Below the pieces are notes generated by a model. The model was given only the letters and a program-made list of their open reading frames with translations, made no database searches and had not been told where the DNA came from. A DNA stretch of 7,978 bases, from the NCBI GenBank assembly GCA_031254445.1, contig JAIRUL010000272.1, forward strand, positions 1 to 7,978, given 5' to 3'. Shown here piece by piece: positions 1 to 6,017 of this stretch. Origin of the DNA: Chitinispirillales bacterium. GTDB lineage: Bacteria > Fibrobacterota > Chitinivibrionia > Chitinivibrionales > Chitinispirillaceae. Made by a program: the position numbers and the translations under genes. How positions within the stretch are numbered: position 1 is the first letter of the stretch; every line of letters begins with the position of its first letter.

Positions 1-2
1 CG

Positions 3-395
3 GAGCTGATTTACACCGAGAAGCGGGCGCAGTACCTTATATGGACGAAGCACATATTCTTAAAGGATAGGCTTGCGCTTTTGTCAACGTCGGCATACCC
101 CAACGTAAGCGTCAATGAAATACCCAACAAGCGGATAGGCGTAATAAAAGGCACCGCCCGCGCGGAGCTGTTCCGCACATGGTTCCCAAGCGCCGCGAAC
201 ATAACGGAGTACGACACGGATGAAAACGCTATGATTGCGTTGACGCGGGGCGAAGCGGATTTGGTCATGTCGAGCAAAAACAGGCTGCTCTCGTTCCTCA
301 ACCTCTACGAGCTGCCGGTCTTCAAGGCCAACTTCCTCTTCAACTACCCCTATGAATCTACGTTCGGCTTCCACAAGGAGCAAACAGACCTCTGA
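3..395 (+). CDS. Hybrid sensor histidine kinase, sensor part (5'-truncated, ends at in-frame TGA)
   Basis: This is the C-terminal part of a periplasmic solute-binding-type sensor domain (SBP_bac_3-like), open from the left edge, so the true start lies outside the window. About 130 residues are visible. The stretch RIGVIKGTARAELFRTWFP, followed by an acidic region and ALTRGEADLVMSSKNRLL, matches the family pattern in which a second lobe begins with GV.KGT and later has a 'G..D.V' strand. The frame stops at TGA 393-395, yet the same frame continues after six more bases as the membrane-proximal part of the same kind of kinase (402-1826). In family members I remember, the sequence here reads roughly FGFNK-(x)n-LCSI-x-DKAL-x-LID. 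The visible sequence is FGFHKEQTDL-stop-SIMDKALPLID, so the stop replaces the expected Cys. I infer that the two pieces are one gene. The ligand cannot be read from the sequence. Confidence 0.8.
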   Translation, partial: ELIYTEKRAQYLIWTKHIFLKDRLALLSTSAYPNVSVNEIPNKRIGVIKGTARAELFRTWFPSAANITEYDTDENAMIALTRGEADLVMSSKNRLLSFLNLYELPVFKANFLFNYPYESTFGFHKEQTDL

Positions 396-427
396 TCGAT
401 AATGGATAAGGCGCTTCCCCTTATCGA
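393..427 (+). promoter_or_regulatory. In-frame TGA with downstream hairpin (possible SECIS-like element)
   Basis: TGA 393-395 is followed by a 7-bp perfect stem, GATAAGG (405-411) with CCTTATC (419-425), closing a 7-base loop CGCTTCC (412-418). The loop starts 17 bases after the TGA and has G at its second position. As I recall the published bacterial SECIS model, it asks for an apical loop roughly 16-37 bases from UGA, a short loop and a G in the first two loop positions, and this hairpin meets those rules at the near end of the distance range. A competing pairing, TCGATAA (396-402) with TTATCGA (421-427), is also possible. The hairpin lies in conserved coding sequence (DKALPLID), so it may be chance. 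No selenocysteine machinery is visible in the window. Confidence 0.35.
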
Positions 428-1826
428 TACCGACATGATTACGGAGCAATGGCTGACCAAGACTTATGACTACCGGACAAGGCTGATGGAGGCGCAGCGC
501 CCGTGGCTCTTGGGCGCGACCGCGCTGTTGTTTGTCATACTTATCTTGCTACTAGTGCTCTTCTATAGGAGCCGCGGCGAGAGGAAACGCCTCGCGGTGC
601 TCGTGGCGGAACAGACTGAGGAGACAAGAAAAGCCTCCGAAGCAAAGAGCCGCTTCATCGCCAACATGAACCACGAAATGCGCACCCCCATGAACGTGGT
701 CGTGGGGCTTACGGACCTCATGCTGGAAGAGGAAGACGTGCCTGACGCCGTCAAAAAAACGCTGAAAAAAATTAACACTGCGGGAAACAGCCTGATGGGC
801 CTTATAAACGACGTCTTGGACATCTCCAAAATCGAAGCCGGCCGCTTGGAGCTGATACCCATACAGTACGACACCGCGAGCATGCTCAACGACATTATCA
901 CCCTCAACATGATACGCATCGAGGACAAGCCCGTCACTTTCAAATTAGACATAGACGAACACCTGCCCGACAGCCTCTACGGCGACGACTTGCGCGTGAA
1001 ACAGATACTGAACAACATACTAAGCAATGCCTTCAAATACACAAAAGAGGGCAACGTCACGCTGAGCGTAAGCGGCAAACGCAACGATGGCGATGTGTGG
1101 ATCACCATATGCGTAAGCGACACAGGCATCGGCATACGCAAAGAAGACATCGCGATGCTATTCACCGACTACAATCAGGTAGACACCCGCGCCAACCGTA
1201 AAATCGAGGGCACTGGGTTAGGCCTCAGCATTACCAAAAAGATGGTCGAGATAATGGACGGCTCAATCGCCGTAGAAAGCGAGTACGGCAAAGGCACCAC
1301 ATTCCGCATCCGCATTCGCCAAGGCTTCGCAAGCGAGAGGGCGATAGGCAAAGAAACCGCGGCCAACCTGCGCCGCCTGCGTTACCTAGACAACAAGAAG
1401 CTCGCGCACGAAAAATTGGCGCGGGCCGACCTAAGCTACGCCAGGGTGCTCGTGGTAGACGACTTCCCCACAAACCTAGACGTTATCGCCGGCATGCTGC
1501 GCAAGTACAAGATGCAGGTAGACGGCATAGACAACGGGCAAGAGGCTGTCCGCCGCGTCAAAACAGGCGAGCCGCGCTACGACGCGGTCTTCATGGATCA
1601 CATGATGCCCGAAATGGACGGCATAGAAGCCGCGGCGCGCATACGGGCGTTAGGCACGAGCTACGCCGAACGCGTCCCGATAATAGCCTTGACCGCCAAC
1701 GCCGTAGCCGGAAACGAACAAATGTTCCTAGGCAACGGCTTCAACGTGTTTTTGCCGAAGCCGATAAACGTGATGATTTTGGATTCCATCGTGCAAAGGT
1801 GGGTTAGGGACAAGTCTAAGGAGTAG
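402..1826 (+). CDS. Hybrid sensor histidine kinase, kinase and receiver part (HisKA-HATPase_c-REC)
   Basis: Numbering is from ATG 402 (474 aa). Residues 1-34 finish the sensor domain, and WLLGATALLFVILILLLVLF (35-54) is a membrane helix. A short charged linker leads to HisKA with FIANMNHEMRTPMN, phospho-accepting His91. The ATPase domain has an N box (QILNNILSNAFKYT, 201-214), a G1 box (DTGIG, 240-244) and a G2 box (GTGLGL, 270-275). The receiver domain (about 347-470) has the acidic pair D353/D354, phospho-acceptor D399 in FMDHMMPEMDG, T431 and K453 (LPKP). All catalytic residues are present, so this half should autophosphorylate and pass phosphate to its own receiver; no Hpt or output domain follows. 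ATG 402 is probably not the native start: the nearest SD-like run (AAGGAG, 374-379) is 22 bases away, and the preceding 130 codons in the same frame are homologous sensor. Re-initiation after the TGA would give a kinase lacking its sensor. The gene converges on hisD and ends with TAG. Confidence 0.88.
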   Translation: MDKALPLIDTDMITEQWLTKTYDYRTRLMEAQRPWLLGATALLFVILILLLVLFYRSRGERKRLAVLVAEQTEETRKASEAKSRFIANMNHEMRTPMNVVVGLTDLMLEEEDVPDAVKKTLKKINTAGNSLMGLINDVLDISKIEAGRLELIPIQYDTASMLNDIITLNMIRIEDKPVTFKLDIDEHLPDSLYGDDLRVKQILNNILSNAFKYTKEGNVTLSVSGKRNDGDVWITICVSDTGIGIRKEDIAMLFTDYNQVDTRANRKIEGTGLGLSITKKMVEIMDGSIAVESEYGKGTTFRIRIRQGFASERAIGKETAANLRRLRYLDNKKLAHEKLARADLSYARVLVVDDFPTNLDVIAGMLRKYKMQVDGIDNGQEAVRRVKTGEPRYDAVFMDHMMPEMDGIEAAARIRALGTSYAERVPIIALTANAVAGNEQMFLGNGFNVFLPKPINVMILDSIVQRWVRDKSKE

Positions 1827-1834
1827 GGGTTGCG

Positions 1835-1878
1835 TTGGGGGTTAAAGCCAAATTTAATGCGCGGCTTCTCCGCCCCAA
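1835..1878. terminator. Imperfect stem-loop between convergent genes (weak terminator candidate)
   Basis: TTGGGG (1835-1840) can pair with CCCCAA (1873-1878), and a nested AAGCC (1845-1849) with GGCTT (1863-1867). It lies between the stop of the kinase (1826) and the stop of hisD (1900), where a shared terminator would be expected. Neither strand has a T-run after the stem and the pairing is interrupted, so intrinsic termination is doubtful. Confidence 0.25.
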
Positions 1879-1884
1879 AGTTCG

Positions 1885-1896
1885 CCCCCCCCCCCC
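1885..1896. repeat. Homopolymer run of 12 C
   Basis: Twelve consecutive C on the plus strand, three bases beyond the hisD stop codon and 58 bases after the kinase stop. It is non-coding in both genes. Long C runs are prone to slippage in replication and to miscounting in sequencing. Here a length change would alter neither protein, so a phase-variation role is not supported. Confidence 0.8.
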
Positions 1897-1899
1897 TCC

Positions 1900-3222
1900 T
1901 CAAGCCAGCCTCTCCTCGACGCTCATGGCGTGGTGGACGAACCCCTCCGCGCGCGCGAAAGGCGGGACTATTTCGCCGGCTATTTTTAGGCCGCGCGGGA
2001 ACGCCCGCGCCATCGATATGCGCTTTTGGAAGTTCTCCACGCCTAGGGGCGAGGCGAAGCGCGCCGCCCCGCCTGTCGGCAGGACGTGGTTTGTGCCGAT
2101 GAAGTAGTCGCCCAGCGCGACCGGCGTGTCGGATCCGATGAATATAGCGGCGGCGTTGTTCACGTACCACGCGTCTGTGTTCGCCGTGGCGGTCATCAGC
2201 TGCAGGTGCTCCGGCGCTATCTCGTCGACGAGCGCGAGGCTCTCCGCGCGCGACCGCGTGACCAAGACCGTTACCGCGTGGCGCGGCAGTTTCGCGAGCG
2301 TCGCGCGGGCGGGGGACGCCCGCATCTCGTTCTCCGCGGCGGCGGCTATTTTCGCCGCGACCGCCTTGCTCTCCGTTATGCACAAGGCTATCTCGTCGCC
2401 GGAGCCGTGTTCCGCCTGCGCGAGCAGGTCGAGCGCTGCGAGGCGCGCGTCGGCGCTCTTGTCGGCGACGATCACCACCTCGCTTGGGCCGGCGATGGAG
2501 TCGATGTCGACCTTGCCGTAGACGAGGCGCTTTGCGGCCGCGACGTAGGCGTTGCCCGGGCCGACTATCTTGTCAACCGGCGCGATGGTCTTTGTGCCGT
2601 AGGCAAGCGCGGCTATGGCCTGCGCGCCGCCCACCTGATAGACCTCCGTGATGCCTAAGTGGCGGAGCGCGAAAGCGATCCCTGCGTCGAGCTCCTCGCG
2701 CGGAGGGGTGACCGCGACAATCTCCTTGACGTGCGCGAGCCGCGCGGGAACGGCGTTCATGAGCACGCTCGACGGGTAGACGGCATGCCCGCCGGGGATA
2801 TAGATGCCCACGCGCCTAAGGGGCCTGACCACCTGCCTTAGCTCGCCCTCGGGAGTCGCGATCTTGAACTGCGCGAGCCCCTGGCCGCTGTGATACTTGT
2901 GCAGGCGGACCGCGGCCTCGCGGATGGAGCGCTTCAGCGCGGTTGGGGCGGAGCGCGCGCGCGTCATGATGCGCTCGTTTGGGATGCGCAGGGCCGGCTT
3001 GGTGAGCTGAATTTTGTCGAACTTGCGCGCGTACTTTAAGAGCGCGGCGTCGCCGCTTTTGCGGACGTCGTCGATGATGGCGCCGGCCGCGCGGGCGACG
3101 GCGTCGCTGCGCTTCTCGCGGGCATCGGCGATTTTGGCTAAAATGGATTTCCCCTCGCGCGAGTCGGCGGCGGCGACGGGGATTTTTCGGAGCGCGCTTG
3201 CTGTTTTTGTTCTTGTTTGCAT
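1900..3222 (-). CDS. hisD: Histidinol dehydrogenase
   Basis: A Zn- and NAD-dependent cytoplasmic enzyme that oxidises L-histidinol to L-histidine through histidinal, the last two steps of histidine synthesis. The protein is 440 aa, normal for the family (about 430). Motifs in order: GIYIPGGHAVYPSSVLMNAVPA (139-160), DKIVGPGNAYVAAAKR (217-232), the signature DSIAGPSEVVIVAD (241-254), AQAEHGSGDE with Zn ligands Q269 and H272, the catalytic pair E338/H339 in APEHLQL, D372 in GDYFIGTNHVLPTGGAARF, and GVENFQKRIS (394-403). The last Zn ligand is probably H431 in EGFVHHA. All expected catalytic residues are present. Start ATG 3222 has GAGG at 3230-3227. No other his gene is visible, so this gene stands apart from a histidine operon here. 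It follows glgP by 36 bases on the same strand and may be co-transcribed. The stop is TGA, directly after the normal C-terminus. The gene is strongly GC-rich and Ala-rich. Confidence 0.97.
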   Translation of the reverse strand: MQTRTKTASALRKIPVAAADSREGKSILAKIADAREKRSDAVARAAGAIIDDVRKSGDAALLKYARKFDKIQLTKPALRIPNERIMTRARSAPTALKRSIREAAVRLHKYHSGQGLAQFKIATPEGELRQVVRPLRRVGIYIPGGHAVYPSSVLMNAVPARLAHVKEIVAVTPPREELDAGIAFALRHLGITEVYQVGGAQAIAALAYGTKTIAPVDKIVGPGNAYVAAAKRLVYGKVDIDSIAGPSEVVIVADKSADARLAALDLLAQAEHGSGDEIALCITESKAVAAKIAAAAENEMRASPARATLAKLPRHAVTVLVTRSRAESLALVDEIAPEHLQLMTATANTDAWYVNNAAAIFIGSDTPVALGDYFIGTNHVLPTGGAARFASPLGVENFQKRISMARAFPRGLKIAGEIVPPFARAEGFVHHAMSVEERLA

Positions 3223-3226
3223 ATAT

Positions 3227-3230
3227 CCTC
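3227..3230 (-). promoter_or_regulatory. Ribosome binding site of hisD
   Basis: GAGG, read on the minus strand, lies four bases before ATG 3222 and supports this start. The spacing is on the short side. Confidence 0.6.
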
Positions 3231-3258
3231 GCTATTATTAGGTCAAAGTCGAAATCTT

Positions 3259-5808
3259 TTAAATATCCAGCTTCACATCCGTCCCCTTAACGCCCCAAAT
3301 ATCCTTAGCGTATTCCGCTATCGCCCTGTCCGACGAGAATTTTCCCATGTTGGCAACGTTTAGAATAGACTTTTTCGTCCACTCGTCTTGGTTGCGGTAG
3401 CAGGCGCTTACGTCTTCTTGGCACTTGATGTATGCGTCGAAGTCGGCCATTACTAGGAAGCGGTCGCCGTTTCTTAGCAGGGTGTCGTAGATGGGGTTGA
3501 ACATGCCTGTGTCTTCGGGGCTGAAGTAGCCGCTCGATATTAGGTCTATAACGTGCTTTAGCGTCTCGCTATTGTTGTAGAAGTCCCACGGGTTGTAGCC
3601 GCGGCGGTGCAGGTCTTCCACCTCGTTTGTGCGGAGGCCGAAGATGAAGATGTTCTTGTCGCCTATCTCCTCGTGCATCTCGACATTGGCGCCGTCCATC
3701 GTGCCGATTGTCAGCGCGCCGTTCAGCGCGAACTTCATGTTGCCGGTGCCGCTCGCCTCGGTGCCGGCGGTGGATATCTGCTCCGAGAGGTCGGCGGCGG
3801 GGATGACGGACTCGGCGAGCGACACCCTGTAGTTCGGCAGGAAGTGCACCCTTAGGAGCCCTTTCGTCGACGGGTCGTTGTTGATAATGCCCGCGACATT
3901 GTTTATAAACTTGATGATGAGTTTCGCCATGTAGTAGCCCGGCGCGGCCTTGCCGGCGAACATCACCGTGCGCGGCGCGAAGTTCTTTGTGTCGCCGCTC
4001 TTTATCTTATTGTATAGGGCGATGCAGTGGAGGACGTTTAAGAGCTGGCGCTTGTACTCGTGCATCCTCTTGACCTGCACGTCGAACATCGAGTTCGGGT
4101 CTATCTTTATGCCCTCCCACTTGTAAATCTTGTCGATGAACGCTTTCTTCGCGGCGAGCTTCGCGTCCGCCCACTCTTTGCGGAACGCCTTGTCGTCGGC
4201 GAGCTTCTCAAGAGATTTCAGCTTGTAGAGGTCGGTCGCCCAGCCGTCGCCGATTTTGCCCGTGATGAGGCCGCGCAAAGAGGGGTTGGCTTTGTAGAGC
4301 CAGCGGCGCTGCGTGATGCCGTTCGTCTTGTTGTTGAAGCGCTCCGGCCACATCTCGTAAAAGTCTTTCACAAGCCCGCTGCTCAAAAGCTCCGAGTGCA
4401 GCGCGCTCACGCCGTTTATCGAGTGGCTCGCGACGATGGCGAGATAGGCCATGCGCACCTGCTTGTCGTCGCCCTCCTCTATAATCGACATGCGGCGCAG
4501 GCGGTCGATGTCGCCGGGGAACTTGTAGGAGACCTGCCGCAAAAAGACCGCGTTGATGTCGTAGATAATCTCTATGTGCCGCGGCAAAAGGTGCGTCATC
4601 AGCCCCACCGACCACTTTTCCAAAGCCTCCGGCATGAGCGTGTGGTTCGTGTAGGCGAAAGTTTTCTGCACTATTTCCCACGCCTCGTCCCAGCCCATCC
4701 CGTGCTCGTCTATGAAGAGGCGCATCAGCTCGGGGATGGCGATTGACGGGTGCGTATCGTTCAGCTGTATGGCGACCTTGTCGGCGAACGCCCTAAAGTC
4801 TATGTTCGTCTGCAAATACCGCCTGATGATGTCTTGCAGGGACGCCGACGAGAAGAAGAACTGCTGCTTTAGGCGCAGCTCCTTGCCGGAGACGTTGTTG
4901 TCGTTCGGGTATAGAATCTTTGAGATGTTCTCGCTCATGAACTTGTCTTGGCAGGCGCCGATGTAGTCGCCGTTGTTGAAGTACTGCAAGTTGAACTCCT
5001 CAGCCGACCGCGCCGACCAAAGCCTAAGCGTATTCACGTTGTTCACGCCGAAACCGGGGATGGGGATGTCGTAGGGCATGGCCATCACCTTCTCCGTGTC
5101 TACCCAGTTGATGCAGTTTTTGCCGTTCTTGTCTTGGTACTGCATCGTGCGCCCGTAAAACCTCACGGTCACCTTGTACTCCGGCCTCTCGATTTCCCAA
5201 GGGTTGCGGTGCTGGAGCCACTGCTCCGGCACTTCCTGCTGGAAGCCGTTCTCTATGCGCTGGTTGAAGATGCCGAATTCGTAGCGGATGCCGTAGCCCA
5301 TTGAGGGCAATTTAAGCGTGGCCATCGAGTCTAAGTAGCAGGCGGCGAGCCGCCCGAGCCCCCCGTTGCCGAGCCCCGCGTCGCTCTCCTGGTCGATCAT
5401 CTCCTCGAGGTCGAGCCCCAGCTCGCGGACGGCGTCGACGCTCGCCTCGGTCATGCCGAGGTTCATCAGGTTGTCGCCCAGAAGCCGCCCCATCAGGAAC
5501 TCCATGGAGAGGTAGTAGACGCGCTTCGCGTTCTCCGCCTTGTACTTCTGGGAGGTCGAAATCCACCGCTCGATGATGCGCTCGCGCAACGCGTAGGAGA
5601 GGCTCAAAAACTGGTCATAGGGCGTGTTCGAGAGGCGGTCCTTGGAGATGTTGTACTCAAGGTTGTAAAGGATGCTCCGCAAGAAGTCGGCTTTGTCCAT
5701 GCCCTTGTGGTTGACTTTCCAATTCTTGATAGGGCTCCCGCCTGCCGCCGCCTTAGCCTTAACGCCCGCGCCCTCCGTAGCCGCCGAATCTTTGCTGGTC
5801 TGGTTCAT
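3259..5808 (-). CDS. glgP: Glycogen/starch/maltodextrin (alpha-glucan) phosphorylase
   Basis: A PLP-dependent GT35 enzyme that releases glucose-1-phosphate from the non-reducing ends of alpha-1,4-glucans in the cytoplasm, so it mobilises stored glycogen or imported maltodextrins. I chose ATG 5808 (MNQTSKDS, 849 aa) because GAGGTG (5818-5813) precedes it by four bases; an open extension to 5916 has no family similarity and overlaps the promoter-like region. Motifs in this numbering: YYLSMEFLMGR (98-108), GLGNGGLGRLAACYLDSMATL (145-165), VAIQLNDTHPSIAIPELMR (345-363), FDVQVKRMHEYKRQLLN (575-591) and EASGTGNMKFALNGA, with the PLP-binding Lys at 692. Length is typical for bacterial phosphorylases. 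The first 30 or so residues are a Lys/Ala-rich tail that looks disordered. Glycogen versus maltodextrin preference cannot be decided. No other glycogen gene is in view; uvrC lies upstream and hisD 36 bases downstream. Confidence 0.97.
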   Translation of the reverse strand: MNQTSKDSAATEGAGVKAKAAAGGSPIKNWKVNHKGMDKADFLRSILYNLEYNISKDRLSNTPYDQFLSLSYALRERIIERWISTSQKYKAENAKRVYYLSMEFLMGRLLGDNLMNLGMTEASVDAVRELGLDLEEMIDQESDAGLGNGGLGRLAACYLDSMATLKLPSMGYGIRYEFGIFNQRIENGFQQEVPEQWLQHRNPWEIERPEYKVTVRFYGRTMQYQDKNGKNCINWVDTEKVMAMPYDIPIPGFGVNNVNTLRLWSARSAEEFNLQYFNNGDYIGACQDKFMSENISKILYPNDNNVSGKELRLKQQFFFSSASLQDIIRRYLQTNIDFRAFADKVAIQLNDTHPSIAIPELMRLFIDEHGMGWDEAWEIVQKTFAYTNHTLMPEALEKWSVGLMTHLLPRHIEIIYDINAVFLRQVSYKFPGDIDRLRRMSIIEEGDDKQVRMAYLAIVASHSINGVSALHSELLSSGLVKDFYEMWPERFNNKTNGITQRRWLYKANPSLRGLITGKIGDGWATDLYKLKSLEKLADDKAFRKEWADAKLAAKKAFIDKIYKWEGIKIDPNSMFDVQVKRMHEYKRQLLNVLHCIALYNKIKSGDTKNFAPRTVMFAGKAAPGYYMAKLIIKFINNVAGIINNDPSTKGLLRVHFLPNYRVSLAESVIPAADLSEQISTAGTEASGTGNMKFALNGALTIGTMDGANVEMHEEIGDKNIFIFGLRTNEVEDLHRRGYNPWDFYNNSETLKHVIDLISSGYFSPEDTGMFNPIYDTLLRNGDRFLVMADFDAYIKCQEDVSACYRNQDEWTKKSILNVANMGKFSSDRAIAEYAKDIWGVKGTDVKLDI

Positions 5809-5812
5809 CTCG

Positions 5813-5818
5813 CACCTC
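5813..5818 (-). promoter_or_regulatory. Ribosome binding site deciding the glgP start
   Basis: GAGGTG on the minus strand matches the anti-SD core four bases before ATG 5808. The competing ATG at 5820 has GAGAGG directly abutting it, which leaves no spacer, so 5808 is preferred. Confidence 0.65.
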
Positions 5819-5835
5819 ATCCTCTCAAGTTTATG

Positions 5836-5914
5836 GTTTGTGCGCCGCAAACGCGCTTTTTTGCCTAAATCCCGCCCCCCGCGCGCCGAATAGGCGCTAT
5901 ATTGTAAAAATAGC
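5836..5914 (-). promoter_or_regulatory. glgP leader with small hairpins
   Basis: If transcription starts near 5920, the glgP leader is about 110 bases. Three short perfect inverted repeats lie in it: GCTAT/ATAGC (5914-5910 with 5900-5896), GCGCC/GGCGC (5897-5893 with 5887-5883) and GTTTG/CAAAC (5852-5848 with 5840-5836). The first two share bases 5896-5897, so they cannot both form fully. The first lies just after the predicted -10 and could also be an operator. I recognise no riboswitch class, and five-base stems are common by chance in GC-rich DNA. Confidence 0.25.
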
Positions 5915-5926
5915 ACAGAATATTAT

Positions 5927-5956
5927 AATATAATATCCGGCGGCGCGGTTTGGCAA
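5927..5956 (-). promoter_or_regulatory. Sigma-70-like promoter of glgP
   Basis: Read on the minus strand, TTGCCA (5956-5951) and TATATT (5932-5927) each match the sigma-70 consensus at five of six positions and are separated by 18 bases. The spot is a sharp AT-rich island in a GC-rich gap. A perfect TATAAT at 5927-5922 also exists but has no well-placed -35. The position suits transcription of glgP and, through the short gap, hisD. Confidence 0.5.
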
Positions 5957-5973
5957 ATAAGGCTGAATTTTTT

Positions 5974-5993
5974 AAAAACGCGGGGGAGGCCCC
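5974..5993 (-). terminator. Possible intrinsic terminator of uvrC
   Basis: Downstream of the uvrC stop on the minus strand, GGGG (5993-5990) pairs with CCCC (5986-5983) across a three-base loop. After CGCG-type bases comes a run of five T (5978-5974). The stem is short and the T-run is four bases from it, so it is a weak candidate. It lies between uvrC and the glgP promoter, where a terminator would be expected. Confidence 0.35.
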
Positions 5994-6017
5994 AAACAAT
6001 TTGCGCCCTCTTCGGCA

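Noticed and set aside
393..395. TGA reassigned to Trp genome-wide
   Set aside because: hisD ends with TGA exactly at its normal C-terminus, and the tryptophans checked in these proteins use TGG. The expected residue at the kinase site is Cys, not Trp.
1661..2383. A 240-codon minus-strand open frame across the hisD 3' end and kinase 3' end
   Set aside because: It is out of frame with hisD, overlaps two clear genes, and is an Arg-rich product of GC-rich DNA with no recognisable domain.
2086..2658. A 190-codon plus-strand open frame antisense to hisD
   Set aside because: It lies wholly inside hisD, has no family resemblance, and is expected where stop codons are rare in GC-rich DNA.
3218..3246. 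Separate hisD promoter from TTGACC at 3246-3241
   Set aside because: The matching -10 would fall on the start codon, leaving no room for a leader or the visible SD.
4060..4746. A 228-codon plus-strand open frame antisense to glgP
   Set aside because: It lies wholly inside a gene with strong conserved motifs and has the Arg/Val/Leu-rich look of an antisense shadow.
5809..5916. Upstream extension of glgP by 36 codons
   Set aside because: It has no similarity to phosphorylases and occupies the likely leader; a better SD supports the start at 5808.
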